The notes beneath the pieces were generated by a model. That model did not search any database. It saw nothing but the letters and a program-made list of their open reading frames with translations, and was not told the DNA's origin. A DNA stretch of 64,000 nucleotides from an uncultured Pelagibacteraceae bacterium (GTDB lineage Bacteria > Pseudomonadota > Alphaproteobacteria > Pelagibacterales > Pelagibacteraceae), in contig CACIST010000001.1 of NCBI GenBank assembly GCA_902589395.1, positions 62,001 to 126,000 on the forward strand, read 5' to 3'. Below, piece after piece: positions 1 to 9,731 of the stretch (within the stretch, counting starts at the first letter, position 1; every line of letters starts with the position of its first letter). Position numbers and translations under genes: made by a program.

Positions 1-321
1 AAAAATTTAATGGATGAATTCAAAAAAATTGCAAATGTTATAAAAAAAATGGATGAAAGTGCTCCCCATGATGTTGTTTTAGTTCTAGATGCAACTTCCG
101 GACAAAATATAATAAATCAACTTGAAGAATTTGATAAAATTATAAAAATAACTGGTTTAATTATGACAAAACTTGATGGGACAGCAAAAGGAGGAGTACT
201 AATTGCAATTTCAAAAAAATATAAGGTTCCAATTTTAGGCCTTGGACTTGGAGAAAAAGAAGACGATTTACAAATTTTTAATGCAGAACAATTTGCAGAT
301 GCATTTACTCAATTTAATTAA
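1..321 (+). CDS. ftsY: Signal recognition particle receptor FtsY, C-terminal part only
   Basis: This is the end of the SRP receptor GTPase, which docks ribosome-nascent chain-SRP complexes at the inner membrane. The frame is open from base 1, so the N-terminal and most of the NG domain lie outside the window. What remains shows late G-domain features of SRP GTPases: DATSGQ, the TKLDG guanine-specificity motif followed by TAKGG, and the closing GEKxDDLxxF segment near the end. The homologous protein Ffh shares some of these, but the short end right after the GEKEDDLQIFN segment, with no M domain, marks FtsY. Its stop overlaps by 8 bases the stop of the convergent gene on the minus strand. Confidence 0.93.
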   Translation, partial: KNLMDEFKKIANVIKKMDESAPHDVVLVLDATSGQNIINQLEEFDKIIKITGLIMTKLDGTAKGGVLIAISKKYKVPILGLGLGEKEDDLQIFNAEQFADAFTQFN

Positions 322-874
322 TTAGATTTTTAGAAATTAAAGGTTTTTCAATAGAGCATTCAAAATTATTCTTATTTGTTTCATATCCACAAACTTTTGC
401 ATAACTTGAAATAATGAAATTTAGTTTACCGTCATTCTCAAAATTTTTTAATTTTTTAGATTGAATATTATATTCTAGATTTTGATAAAAATTTTTTTTA
501 CCACTTACTAAAATTAAAGTATTATTATCTTTCATTAAATAGTACGCAAAGTCCTCAGGAAAAACTGGATAGGTATAATTTTTTACAAGTTTTTTAACTT
601 TTTTAGGAAACCATTCATATGTTAGTAAAGGGAGATCCTCTTTTGAATTATGATTATAAATATATAGATCTTGTGGATAATCATTAATATAGTTTGCATC
701 TTCTCCTCTAGCCAAAATGGCTTTGTCTCTTGTTTTGAAATATAGAGTAAATTGACTATTATATGATTTCATTTTACCAACATAAAAATATTTATTTCTA
801 GTTTCGTTGCTAATTTCAGCGTAAGAAAAATTTGAAAAAAGAGTTACAATAAATATAGATAAGACTCTTGTCAT
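314..874 (-). CDS. Secreted hypothetical protein
   Basis: I do not recognise the family of this 186-residue protein. The first 19 residues form a signal peptide: a hydrophobic stretch (VLSIFIVTLF) followed by SYA, a plausible signal peptidase I site. The mature part is rich in Lys, Asn and Tyr with no membrane segment, and has two cysteines near the C-terminus (about residues 161 and 171) that could form a periplasmic disulphide. It ends convergently on ftsY with an 8-base overlap and is separated by about 50 bases from the upstream hydrolase gene on the same strand. A periplasmic or outer-membrane-associated role is inference from the signal peptide only. Confidence 0.7.
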   Translation of the reverse strand: MTRVLSIFIVTLFSNFSYAEISNETRNKYFYVGKMKSYNSQFTLYFKTRDKAILARGEDANYINDYPQDLYIYNHNSKEDLPLLTYEWFPKKVKKLVKNYTYPVFPEDFAYYLMKDNNTLILVSGKKNFYQNLEYNIQSKKLKNFENDGKLNFIISSYAKVCGYETNKNNFECSIEKPLISKNLIN

Positions 875-923
875 ATATAACTTTAAATATATAAAGTTGC
901 TAAATATTTGTTTGAATTGTGTC

Positions 924-1733
924 TTAATTTAATTCTGTAATAAATAACTCAATTGAGTTTATGAGATTTTCGTTAAAATCCATCATATGATCATCATTTT
1001 CAACAAAAAAACTTGATTTTTTTCCATTAAATTTATCATAAATTTCTTTTCCCATTTTAAATGGCACAATTTTATCTCTCATGCCATGCATTACAAGAAT
1101 TGGAGCTGTATTTTTATTCAATTTGCTAATCGAATTGTATTTATCTTTTAACAAATATTTAACCGGCAAATATGGATAATAACTTTTTGCTAATGTTTCC
1201 ATAGATGTGAACGGTGACTCTAATATTACACCACTAAAAGAATAATCTTGGGCTAGGTTTAATGCAATAGCTGTACCCAAAGACTCCCCATATAAGATAA
1301 TATTTTTATCTTCAATTTTCCTGGAATTTAGCCATTTCTTTGCTGCTAAGGCATCTTCATAAAGGCCTATTTCTGAGGGTTTTCCATCATTTCCACTAAA
1401 CCCTCTGTATGCAAATATCAAATAATTAACGTTCATTTTTGAAAATTCATTTAACTTATAAATACGATTATCAAGCTTGCCAGCATTGCCATGAAAAAGT
1501 AATAAAGTCTTATAATTTTGGTTCTTTTGAAAGTGCCATCCTACCAAACTACCTTGAGAGCTAATATACACCTTTTCAATTTTGTGATTTAAAGGTCCTT
1601 CATCTAAATAATTATTTTCTCCTGGATGGTAAAGAAGATTTCTTTGATAAAAAAAAATAAAAACACAAATAAACATATAAATTATTAATATTAATAATAA
1701 TATATTTGTTAGTGTCATTTTTTTATTAATCAT
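924..1733 (-). CDS. Alpha/beta hydrolase, membrane-anchored (ABHD13/BEM46-like)
   Basis: This is a serine hydrolase of the alpha/beta fold. An N-terminal hydrophobic segment (about residues 8-29) probably anchors it in the inner membrane. The oxyanion-hole motif LLFHGNAG follows, then the nucleophile elbow GESLG with Ser at about residue 151, an acidic residue in HGMRDKIVP, and a C-terminal His in the NDDHMMDF segment, giving a complete Ser-Asp-His triad. The NRxxLYHPG segment after the anchor is typical of the BEM46/ABHD13/YfhR group. Substrates of that group are poorly known. The start overlaps the end of the upstream MFS transporter gene by 8 bases, so the two are probably co-transcribed. 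Confidence 0.85.
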   Translation of the reverse strand: MINKKMTLTNILLLILIIYMFICVFIFFYQRNLLYHPGENNYLDEGPLNHKIEKVYISSQGSLVGWHFQKNQNYKTLLLFHGNAGKLDNRIYKLNEFSKMNVNYLIFAYRGFSGNDGKPSEIGLYEDALAAKKWLNSRKIEDKNIILYGESLGTAIALNLAQDYSFSGVILESPFTSMETLAKSYYPYLPVKYLLKDKYNSISKLNKNTAPILVMHGMRDKIVPFKMGKEIYDKFNGKKSSFFVENDDHMMDFNENLINSIELFITELN

Positions 1734-2937
1734 TATTTCTGTTCAGATAAATGAAAAAAATATAACTTAGTATACAAAGAATTAAAAAAATTGAAAAAGA
1801 AATCCTGTAAGAACTTACAATATCAAATCCTTTAGAATTAAATAAGTCTATAAATAACCCAATGCCCCATTGCATAAAGAATGTTCCTGAATGAATGAAT
1901 ACATTATAAGAAGTGAGTGACTTACCTGCTAGATTTTGTGAAAAATTTAAAGCTACCGCTGGTTGTGTTAAAGAAATGACAATTGAAGTCATTATGTATA
2001 TTGCAAATAATAATCCTCCAGCTTTAGTACCTAAAAAAATTATCAGAAAAAGAACAAAGTAACTTATTGGTAGACCAAATTTCATAAGTTTAATACTGTT
2101 AATACCAAAATCAGAAAGTTTAGGAAGAATATAGCCCCATAAAAGGTAAGATAATAACATTGTTGTATTGATCCAAAATAATCCTGTAGCACTTTGAAAT
2201 GGAGAATACCCTGTAATATTTAGCATCCATGGGCCAGCCCAAAGTGTTTGAATTGCTTGTACACCGCCATAATTAATAAATCCTAGTGGTATCATGCTTA
2301 TAAAAAACTTATTCTTCCAAATTTGAGCTAAACCTTTTTTTTCTTGATTAATGGTGAAGCTTTCTTTCTGTTCCCAATTAGGAGTGAATAAGAAAATTAA
2401 AATAATACTTATTAAAATAAGTATGGCTATTAAAATGAAGATCCATCTCCATCCTATGTATGGTAATAAAATTTGGACAGGTAAAGTAGATGATACAAAA
2501 CCTATATTTGCTGCCATTAACATCCAGGAATTAACTCGCTGTTGATACTTTTCAGCAAACCAAACTCTATACCCTGTTAAAGGCCCCATCATACATGCGC
2601 TCACACCGATACCTATAAATATTCTTGAAATAAGTAATCCAGAAAAGCTTTTTGCTAATGCAAATGATATAGTTCCTACTAATGCTATTATTAAAAAGTA
2701 TCCAACAACTTTTTTCGGACCAAATTTATCTAACAATAGCCCTATAGGAATTTGCATAATTGAAAAGCCAATAAAATAGCCTCCTGCCAATAGTCCTAAA
2801 TTCCCAGCTGTTAGGTCAAATTCATATGTAAGAACTGGTGTTAGCGTTGCTGTAATAGACCTGATTAGATTTGATAATAAAAAACCAAAAGCAAAAATGC
2901 AAAATATGATAATGCTTTTATTTGGTTTATTAATCAT
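1726..2937 (-). CDS. Major facilitator superfamily transporter
   Basis: This 403-residue inner-membrane carrier has about 12 hydrophobic segments in two halves with a charged central loop (about residues 190-210, EQKESFTINQEKKG). The loop between segments 2 and 3 carries the MFS signature in the form GLLLDKFGPKKV (family motif A, GxLaDrxGrkxxl). The substrate cannot be read from the sequence. It shares a short divergent promoter region of about 30 bases with the gamma-glutamyltransferase gene on the plus strand, and it overlaps the downstream hydrolase gene. Uptake or export of a peptide or amino-acid derivative would fit the neighbouring enzyme but is only a guess. Confidence 0.85.
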   Translation of the reverse strand: MINKPNKSIIIFCIFAFGFLLSNLIRSITATLTPVLTYEFDLTAGNLGLLAGGYFIGFSIMQIPIGLLLDKFGPKKVVGYFLIIALVGTISFALAKSFSGLLISRIFIGIGVSACMMGPLTGYRVWFAEKYQQRVNSWMLMAANIGFVSSTLPVQILLPYIGWRWIFILIAILILISIILIFLFTPNWEQKESFTINQEKKGLAQIWKNKFFISMIPLGFINYGGVQAIQTLWAGPWMLNITGYSPFQSATGLFWINTTMLLSYLLWGYILPKLSDFGINSIKLMKFGLPISYFVLFLIIFLGTKAGGLLFAIYIMTSIVISLTQPAVALNFSQNLAGKSLTSYNVFIHSGTFFMQWGIGLFIDLFNSKGFDIVSSYRISFSIFLILCILSYIFFIYLNRNND

Positions 2938-2967
2938 TTATAAATTTTTTGAGATTTAATCTGTACT

Positions 2968-4551
2968 ATGAATAATCAATCAACAAAAGATAAAGATGCA
3001 AGATCGTCGAATGCAATGGCAGCTACTTCTCATCCATTAGCAACAGAAGAAGCTTTAAAAATACTAAAAATGGGTGGAAATGCAATAGATGCTTCTATAG
3101 CAGCTTCAATTGTTTTATCTGTGGTTGAGCCTAATGCAACAAGTATTGGCGGAGACTGTTTTGCAATTGTCAAAATGAATAATAAGAATGCGGTATCTTT
3201 TAATGGGTCTGGTATAGCACCAGAGAAATTAAATTATGATTTCTTCAAGGAGAAAAATATAGATAAAATTGGATTAACAAGTCCTCATTCGGTTACGATT
3301 CCGGGCGCAGTTCACGCTTGGGAAACTATTCATAATGAATTTGGAAAATTAGATTTTGAACAATTATTTACAGGCGCAATTGAAATTGCAAAAAATGGTC
3401 ACAAGATTTCTAAAGTAGTATCAAATGCTTGGCATAATAGCTTAAATAAAATTAATGGAAATGAAAATTCTAAAAAAATTTTTTTGAAGGAAGGTCGTAC
3501 TTATCAAGAAAATGAATTAATGAAAAATATTCCATTAGGAAAAACATTAGAGGCAATTAGTAAAAAAGGAAGTAAAGAATTTTATGAGGGTGAAACTGCA
3601 AAAGATATAATTGAAAGTTTAAATGAATTAGGGGGTGTACATACTTTTGAGGATTTTTCTAAACAGAAAACAATAAGATCAAAAACAATAAAATCTAGTT
3701 ATAAGGGTGATTTTATTCATCAATGTCCTCCAAATGGACCTGGCGTAACTGTTTTGATTATGATGAAATTGTTAGAAAAACTAAATATTCATAACTATAA
3801 ATTCAACAGTACAGAAAGATTTCATCTTGAAGCCGAAGTTACAAAACAAGCTTATAAAGTTAAAGAAACAAGCTTAGGCGATCCAAATTTTGTAAATTTT
3901 GATTTAGATGAAATTTTAAGTGATAAAAATATTGAGCATATTTTTAATAAAATTAAGCTCAATTCATGCAGTGATGTTGGTGACTTAAATATTCCAGCTC
4001 ACCCAGAAACCATTTATCTAACAGTTGTAGATAAAGACTTAAATAGTGTGTCCATCATTAATTCAGTTTGTTACGTATTTGGATCAGGTATCACTACAAA
4101 TAAAAGTGGAATACTTTTACATAACAGGGGTACAAATTTCAGAGTAGAGCATGGACATCCAAACTGTATTGAGGGCTTAAAAAGACCATTACACACTATT
4201 ATTCCAGGTATGGTCATTGACAAAGATAACAACACAACTTTGAGTTATGGAGTTATGGGAGGACAATATCAACCAGTAGGACAGGTGCATGTTTTAAATA
4301 ATATGATTGATTACGGTATGGGTCCTCAAGAGGCTTTAAGTTTTCCTAGAGCTTTTCATTTTAACAATATTTACAAGCTTGAAAAATCAGTCGATAATCA
4401 AATTTTTAATGAATTGAGAGAAATCGGTCATAATGTTTTGTATATTGATGGTACTCATGGTGGAGGTCAAGCTATTAAAATAAATCGATCAGAAGGGGAC
4501 CTTTTAGGAGGATCTGATCCTAGAAAAGACGGTTACGCAAAAGGGTACTAA
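2968..4551 (+). CDS. ggt: Gamma-glutamyltransferase-like Ntn hydrolase
   Basis: Members of this family are made as a precursor that cleaves itself before a Thr nucleophile and then hydrolyse or transfer gamma-glutamyl groups, for example from glutathione. The N-terminal AMAATSHPLATEEALKIL and GGNAIDASIAA segments are typical of the large subunit. The catalytic region reads PETIYLTVVDKD, so the nucleophile Thr (about residue 348) is kept, but the usual TTHxSVVD is changed to TIYLTVVD. No signal peptide is visible, unlike classical periplasmic GGTs, so it may be cytoplasmic. At 527 residues it has normal family length. The acyl-CoA synthetase gene follows after 3 bases. Specificity for glutathione or another acyl compound is open. 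Confidence 0.85.
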   Translation: MNNQSTKDKDARSSNAMAATSHPLATEEALKILKMGGNAIDASIAASIVLSVVEPNATSIGGDCFAIVKMNNKNAVSFNGSGIAPEKLNYDFFKEKNIDKIGLTSPHSVTIPGAVHAWETIHNEFGKLDFEQLFTGAIEIAKNGHKISKVVSNAWHNSLNKINGNENSKKIFLKEGRTYQENELMKNIPLGKTLEAISKKGSKEFYEGETAKDIIESLNELGGVHTFEDFSKQKTIRSKTIKSSYKGDFIHQCPPNGPGVTVLIMMKLLEKLNIHNYKFNSTERFHLEAEVTKQAYKVKETSLGDPNFVNFDLDEILSDKNIEHIFNKIKLNSCSDVGDLNIPAHPETIYLTVVDKDLNSVSIINSVCYVFGSGITTNKSGILLHNRGTNFRVEHGHPNCIEGLKRPLHTIIPGMVIDKDNNTTLSYGVMGGQYQPVGQVHVLNNMIDYGMGPQEALSFPRAFHFNNIYKLEKSVDNQIFNELREIGHNVLYIDGTHGGGQAIKINRSEGDLLGGSDPRKDGYAKGY

Positions 4552-4554
4552 ATA

Positions 4555-6063
4555 ATGTCAAAAAGAATTGTTAGAAACATTTTTGAAAATGTGAATGATG
4601 AAAATATTGCTCTAACCTCTGAAATCAGTACAAAACTAAGTTACAAAAATTTAAAATTATTTATCAATAAAATCTCTAAACAACTGGCTGGAAATGGATT
4701 ATCAAACAAAGATAGAGCAGCGATAGTTTTACCAAATGGACCGTACATGGCTTCAAGTTTTTTGGCTATTTCAAGCTATATGTCTGCTGCCCCTTTAAAT
4801 CCATCATATAAATCTGAGGAGTATGAATTTTATTTAAAAGATTTAAATCCAAAAATTGTTTTGGTTGAGAAAAATTCTGAAAATCCAGTTGTAGATGTAG
4901 CAAAAAAATTAAAAATAGAATTATGTGAAATTAATCCTGAAAAGGATGGACCTTCAGGAATATTTAATATTTACGAAAAAGAAAGTGAATATTCTTTACC
5001 CAATGAAAGTGATGAAGCATTAGTGCTACACACCTCTGGTACTACATCTAGACCAAAGATTGTTCCTTTAACAAATAAAAATATTTTTTCTTCAGCAGAA
5101 AATATTTCTAAAAGTTTAAATCTTTCAGAAAATGACCATTGTCTTAATATTATGCCACTTTTTCATATACATGGTCTAATAGCTATTTTAGCTTCATCAA
5201 TGAAAGCTGGTGCATCTGTATGTGCATCAAATGGTTTTAATGCTATCAAGTTTTTAGATATAGCTAAATCAGAAAAAATAACTTGGTACTCTGGAGTACC
5301 CACAATGCATCAAACTATTTTGTTAAGAGCACATAAAAATTTAGAAATTGCTAAGGGGCTAGAACTAAGATTAATTAGGTCATCATCTGCATCTTTACCA
5401 CCAGCAGTATTTAATGATTTAAATAATGTTTTTAGTTGTCCAGTAATTGAAGCATACGGTATGACAGAAGCTACTCATCAAATGACTTCTAATCCATTAC
5501 CACCTAAGCAACAAAAAGCAGGCTTTGTAGGCCTTCCAGCAGGTCCAGAGGTATGTATTATGAATGAAAATGGGGAAGTGCTAAAACAAGGTGATGAAGG
5601 AGAAGTGTGTATAAAAGGTGAAAATGTAACTCTTGGATACGATAATAATGAAGAAGCAAACAAAACAAGTTTTACCAATGGTTGGTTTAGAACTGGTGAT
5701 CAAGGTTATTTCGATAATGAGGGTTATTTAAAGATTTCAGGAAGATTGAAAGAAATAATTAATAAAGGTGGAGAAAAAATATCTCCATTAGAAGTTGATA
5801 ATGTATTAATGGACCATCCATTAATAGATCAAGCAGTTTGTTTTGGGTATGAAGACAAAATGCTTGGAGAAAACATTGCTAGTGCAATTATAATAAAAAG
5901 TGGTGAGATATGTTCAGAAAATGATGTTTTAGAATATGCTAAAGAAAAACTTGCTAAGTTTAAGATACCAAAAAAAATTTTTTTTGTTGAAGAAATCCCA
6001 AAAGGAGCAACAGGAAAATTACAAAGAAATGTTTTAGCAAAAAAATTTGGTTTAAATAATTGA
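4555..6063 (+). CDS. AMP-forming acyl-CoA synthetase, oxalate-CoA ligase-like
   Basis: This ANL-family enzyme activates a carboxylic acid with ATP to an acyl-adenylate and then to acyl-CoA. The phosphate-binding loop is LHTSGTTSRPKIVPL (about residues 160-175), followed by AYGMTEATHQM, the GWFRTGDQGY segment, the hinge GRLKEIINKGGEKISP, and the catalytic Lys in PKGATGKLQR near the C-terminus. The MPLFHIHGLIA segment resembles the oxalate-CoA ligase (PCS60/AAE3) and malonyl-CoA synthetase branch. The short acid substrate is therefore an inference. It lies between the GGT-like and PanE-like genes with 3-base spacing and 4-base overlap, clearly one operon. Confidence 0.88.
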   Translation: MSKRIVRNIFENVNDENIALTSEISTKLSYKNLKLFINKISKQLAGNGLSNKDRAAIVLPNGPYMASSFLAISSYMSAAPLNPSYKSEEYEFYLKDLNPKIVLVEKNSENPVVDVAKKLKIELCEINPEKDGPSGIFNIYEKESEYSLPNESDEALVLHTSGTTSRPKIVPLTNKNIFSSAENISKSLNLSENDHCLNIMPLFHIHGLIAILASSMKAGASVCASNGFNAIKFLDIAKSEKITWYSGVPTMHQTILLRAHKNLEIAKGLELRLIRSSSASLPPAVFNDLNNVFSCPVIEAYGMTEATHQMTSNPLPPKQQKAGFVGLPAGPEVCIMNENGEVLKQGDEGEVCIKGENVTLGYDNNEEANKTSFTNGWFRTGDQGYFDNEGYLKISGRLKEIINKGGEKISPLEVDNVLMDHPLIDQAVCFGYEDKMLGENIASAIIIKSGEICSENDVLEYAKEKLAKFKIPKKIFFVEEIPKGATGKLQRNVLAKKFGLNN

Positions 6064-7079
6064 TGATAAAAGTTTGTATATTTGGTGCAGGATCAATTGG
6101 CGGATATTTAGCTGCATGTTTGAGTAAAAATAATATTGATTTATCACTTATAGCCAGAGGTCCACACAAAAAAGCTTTACAAGAGAATGGTTTAACATTA
6201 ATTAAAAAAGATAAAACAGAGAACTTTAAATTAAAAGTAACAGATGATCCTAAAGAACTTGGAATTCAAGATTATGTTTTTATTTCAGTAAAGGCTCATG
6301 CAATTTCTAATATAGTTGAGTCTCTTCAAAGCTTAATTGGAGAAAATACAACTTTAATATCTGCTGTGAATGGCTTACCTTGGTGGTATTTTCATAAAGC
6401 TAACACGGGCACAAACTTAGATGAGAAACATATAGATAGTGTTGATCCTAATGGTAAAATTTGGAATTCTTTGAAGCCTTCAAGAGCTCTTGGATGTGTG
6501 GTTTATCCAGCAGCTGAAATTACTGAACCTGGTGTTATTAAACACAATGGTGGGGAAAGATTTACATTGGGCGAACCTGATGGGTCAAAATCACAAAGAC
6601 TTAAAATTATTGCAGACTTATTAATTACAGGAGGTTTAAAAGCACCACAAAAGAGTAATCTAAGAGACGAAATATGGATAAAACTCTGGGGTAATTGCTC
6701 ATTTAATATTGTGAGTGCACTACATGATAAATCTTTAGATGAAATTGGTAACGACCCAGAACTGTTAAAAATAGTGAGAAAATTGATGGAAGAGTGTCAG
6801 TCAGTAGGAGAAAAAATTGGAGTTAAATTTAATGTCTCGATAGATCATAGAATTAAGGCAGCAATTTCAATAAAAGGGCATAAACCATCAACTACTCAAG
6901 ATTTACATGCAAAACGTCCTCTAGAAATTGATCCAATCATTGGATCAATAATTGAAATTGGAAATAAAATTGATGTTAATACAGAAAATTTAAAGTCTGA
7001 ATATAACAAGTTAAAACAAAAAGCTGAAGGCTTAGGATTATATAAAAGATCGAAAATAATTGATCAGATTACGAATTAA
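6060..7079 (+). CDS. Ketopantoate reductase-like oxidoreductase (ApbA/PanE family)
   Basis: This 339-residue NAD(P)-dependent reductase starts with a Rossmann motif, FGAGSIGGYLA, and has the LIARG segment that reads the cofactor ribose phosphate. The mid region contains AVNGLPWW, typical of the family (usually QNGxG), and the C-terminal helical domain carries KLWGNCSFN (family KLxxN). The family enzyme PanE makes pantoate for coenzyme A, but the GLPWWYF and long central loop resemble paralogous members of unknown 2-oxoacid specificity, so I give no symbol. The start overlaps the upstream synthetase stop; two adjacent ATG codons (6060 and 6063) are both possible starts. Confidence 0.85.
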   Translation: MMIKVCIFGAGSIGGYLAACLSKNNIDLSLIARGPHKKALQENGLTLIKKDKTENFKLKVTDDPKELGIQDYVFISVKAHAISNIVESLQSLIGENTTLISAVNGLPWWYFHKANTGTNLDEKHIDSVDPNGKIWNSLKPSRALGCVVYPAAEITEPGVIKHNGGERFTLGEPDGSKSQRLKIIADLLITGGLKAPQKSNLRDEIWIKLWGNCSFNIVSALHDKSLDEIGNDPELLKIVRKLMEECQSVGEKIGVKFNVSIDHRIKAAISIKGHKPSTTQDLHAKRPLEIDPIIGSIIEIGNKIDVNTENLKSEYNKLKQKAEGLGLYKRSKIIDQITN

Positions 7080-9731
7080 TTAAAAGTTTAGAGAAATGTC
7101 TCTATGTATTGAATTACATCTTGAGACATAAATCGCTTGCTCTTTTGTAAGTTTTGATTGCAGACGTAATCCAATGGTTTCACTAATAACTTTATCATGA
7201 GCAGTTATTTTATCCATGTGCTTTTTCCTAAAATTTTTTCTCCAGTCAATTTCTTGCTGGAATAGAACATAAGTATCATTTGCTGAACTTTGAAGTTTTT
7301 CGAAATCAACTTCATCTTCATCCATAAGGGTAATTAAATAATCTAGCTTATCAGCAAATTCATCTGATCCTGAAATTTCTCCAACTTTTTCAAAAATATT
7401 ATCAATAAATTCTATTGCATCAATATAACCTCTATTATCTATTTTTGACTTAAGAAGTTTCATATCTTGACTTAATTCTTCAAATTTTTCCCCATCATTT
7501 ATAAATTCCTTAATTAATAATAAATCTTCATATGCATTATCCACAGTCTTTTTATATTTTTTTACAGCTAAATTTTTTGCTTTATTAATTTTATTAAACT
7601 CATCATTTTTAGCTTTCCACTCCTGAGGAATTGTATTTTGAATTTCTTCTATCTCTAGCTTAACATTTTCAATTTTTTGCAAAATTTTATTTTTATCTGA
7701 TACATCCTCATCATCTAGATTTCTTATTTCAGCTTTAAACTTATCTATCTTTTTATTTAATTTTATAATTTTCTTTTGTTTTTTTCTTGTTTTAAAATGT
7801 AAATCTCTATAATCAACCGCATAGTCATCATAGATTGACTGAGCACTCTTAACTTCATCTACCAATTCAAAAGAATATTTAGAATTATCAACATGACGTT
7901 GGAAGTAACTTAATTTATCTGCGGGTAAATTTGCTAAAATGATATCATCAAATTCGTTAATACTAGTTTTAATTTGATCTCCGTTTGTTTCAAAGTTTGC
8001 AAATTTGTATTCTTGCAAACAGTATTGAAGTTTAGGGTTCATTGGAGGTGGAGCAACATTAGAGGTTAAATAAACTCTGTTGGGCAGATAATTAACAAGA
8101 CTTGGATAAAAACCCACAATACCAAGGCCAATTAGCTGTAGCGCTATGAAAGGCACAACACCTTTCCATATATCCAATGTCTGAATTATTTTTGGAGCTA
8201 CCCCTTTTAAATAAAACAAAGCAAACCCAAATGGAGGAGTTAAGAATGATGTCTGTAGATTTACACCTATCATTACTCCTAACCATACTGCTGTAACATT
8301 CGCTCCAGTTTCAGCAAGTAGTATTGGTGCAATAATCGGTACTACTACAACAGCTATTTCTATAAAGTCTAAAAAGAAACCTAGAAGGAAAATTACAACC
8401 ATAACCACAATAAACTGAGTCCAGAAACCCCCAGGTAGATCTTGAAGAAAATCTCTAACCAACTCTTCTCCACCAAATGCTCTAAATCCTGATGTAAGCA
8501 TTGCAGCACCTAATAGAATTATAAAAACCATTGAAGTGGTAATACAAGTTTCTGTAACAACTTCTTTTAGTACATTGTCTGTTTTATAACTTCTCCAGAA
8601 GCTCCATGCTATTCCATAAACAAGTATAATTACAAAAAATGCTGTAATGTAGATTGCACCCAAATCTCTTTCTTCTAAATTTTTTACATTGAGTTCATAA
8701 GTTGAAGCCAGAAAAGCAATAGGTATTATTGATCCTATAATTAGTATTAAAGGATAAAATGCACTTTTCTTACCTTCAAACAACCTATATCCAGCCATTA
8801 AAGTTGCACCAATTGCTCCAATAGAACCAGCTTGGTTTACAGTTGCAATACCCATTAATATTGATCCTAATACAGCAAATATAAGTGCAAGGGGAGGTAT
8901 GATAATAACTATAACTCTCAACCAAAATTTAAAATCAAAAGTTCCTTTAAATGGAACAGGGGGTGCAACTCCTTTTTTAATTCTTGCATAAATGAAAACA
9001 TATATCATATACAATGCTACTAGAACTAGTCCTGGTAACAAAGCGCCCAAGAACATATCTCCAGCACTAGATGATCCAACTCTAAACTCACCAGGCATAT
9101 TAAATTCACCAGTGATTGCTTTATAATCATTTTGTCTAATATTATTAGCAACATCTGAGGCACTAGCTAATTGGTCAGCAATAATAATTAAAACAATTGA
9201 TGGAGGAATTATCTGTCCAAGAGTTCCAGATGAACAAACAATACCACTCGCAAGTTTACGATCATAATTATTATTTAACATTGTCGGTAAAGAAATTAGT
9301 CCCATTGCGATAACGGTAGCACCTACTATTCCTGTAGTTGCAGCAAGTAAGGCACCTACAAAGATTACTGATATACCCAATCCACCGGGAATAGGACCAA
9401 ATAGTTGGCCCATAGTAATTAGTAAGTCCTCAGCTATTTTAGATTTCTGAAGCATTATCCCCATGAAAATGAACAAAGGAATTGCAATTAAAGTATCTGT
9501 TTCAACATCCCAATAGTTACTTCTAAAGTTAGTAATTCCAGCTACTAACCATTCTATAGGTCCATCAACTGTGAAATAAGCACTTGAGTCTCCCTCAAAT
9601 ATTGCGCCAAAAAATGCAGCTAAACCAATTGAAATTATTGCTGAACCGGGAAGAGCAAAAGCTACTGGATAACCTGAAGCAAGTGCTGCAATCATAATTA
9701 AAACCAGAATAGCTAAAAATAATAACTCCAT
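7080..9731 (-). CDS. dctM: TRAP transporter large permease (DctM) with long C-terminal coiled-coil extension
   Basis: DctM is the ion-coupled channel subunit of tripartite TRAP uptake systems. Family members are usually about 430 residues; this one is 883. The first about 545 residues are polytopic, with typical segments such as LIAIPLFIFMG, GGLGISVIFVGALLAATTGIVGAT and GIVCSSGTLGQIIPPSIVLIII, and with extra hydrophilic loops and extra membrane segments in the middle, as in the larger DctM group paired with TakP-like binding proteins. From about residue 550 to the end it is soluble, very rich in Lys, Glu and Asp, and predicted by eye to be coiled coil. It shares one base with dctQ, so translation is probably coupled. 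The tail's role is unknown. Confidence 0.9.
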   Translation of the reverse strand: MELLFLAILVLIMIAALASGYPVAFALPGSAIISIGLAAFFGAIFEGDSSAYFTVDGPIEWLVAGITNFRSNYWDVETDTLIAIPLFIFMGIMLQKSKIAEDLLITMGQLFGPIPGGLGISVIFVGALLAATTGIVGATVIAMGLISLPTMLNNNYDRKLASGIVCSSGTLGQIIPPSIVLIIIADQLASASDVANNIRQNDYKAITGEFNMPGEFRVGSSSAGDMFLGALLPGLVLVALYMIYVFIYARIKKGVAPPVPFKGTFDFKFWLRVIVIIIPPLALIFAVLGSILMGIATVNQAGSIGAIGATLMAGYRLFEGKKSAFYPLILIIGSIIPIAFLASTYELNVKNLEERDLGAIYITAFFVIILVYGIAWSFWRSYKTDNVLKEVVTETCITTSMVFIILLGAAMLTSGFRAFGGEELVRDFLQDLPGGFWTQFIVVMVVIFLLGFFLDFIEIAVVVVPIIAPILLAETGANVTAVWLGVMIGVNLQTSFLTPPFGFALFYLKGVAPKIIQTLDIWKGVVPFIALQLIGLGIVGFYPSLVNYLPNRVYLTSNVAPPPMNPKLQYCLQEYKFANFETNGDQIKTSINEFDDIILANLPADKLSYFQRHVDNSKYSFELVDEVKSAQSIYDDYAVDYRDLHFKTRKKQKKIIKLNKKIDKFKAEIRNLDDEDVSDKNKILQKIENVKLEIEEIQNTIPQEWKAKNDEFNKINKAKNLAVKKYKKTVDNAYEDLLLIKEFINDGEKFEELSQDMKLLKSKIDNRGYIDAIEFIDNIFEKVGEISGSDEFADKLDYLITLMDEDEVDFEKLQSSANDTYVLFQQEIDWRKNFRKKHMDKITAHDKVISETIGLRLQSKLTKEQAIYVSRCNSIHRDISLNF

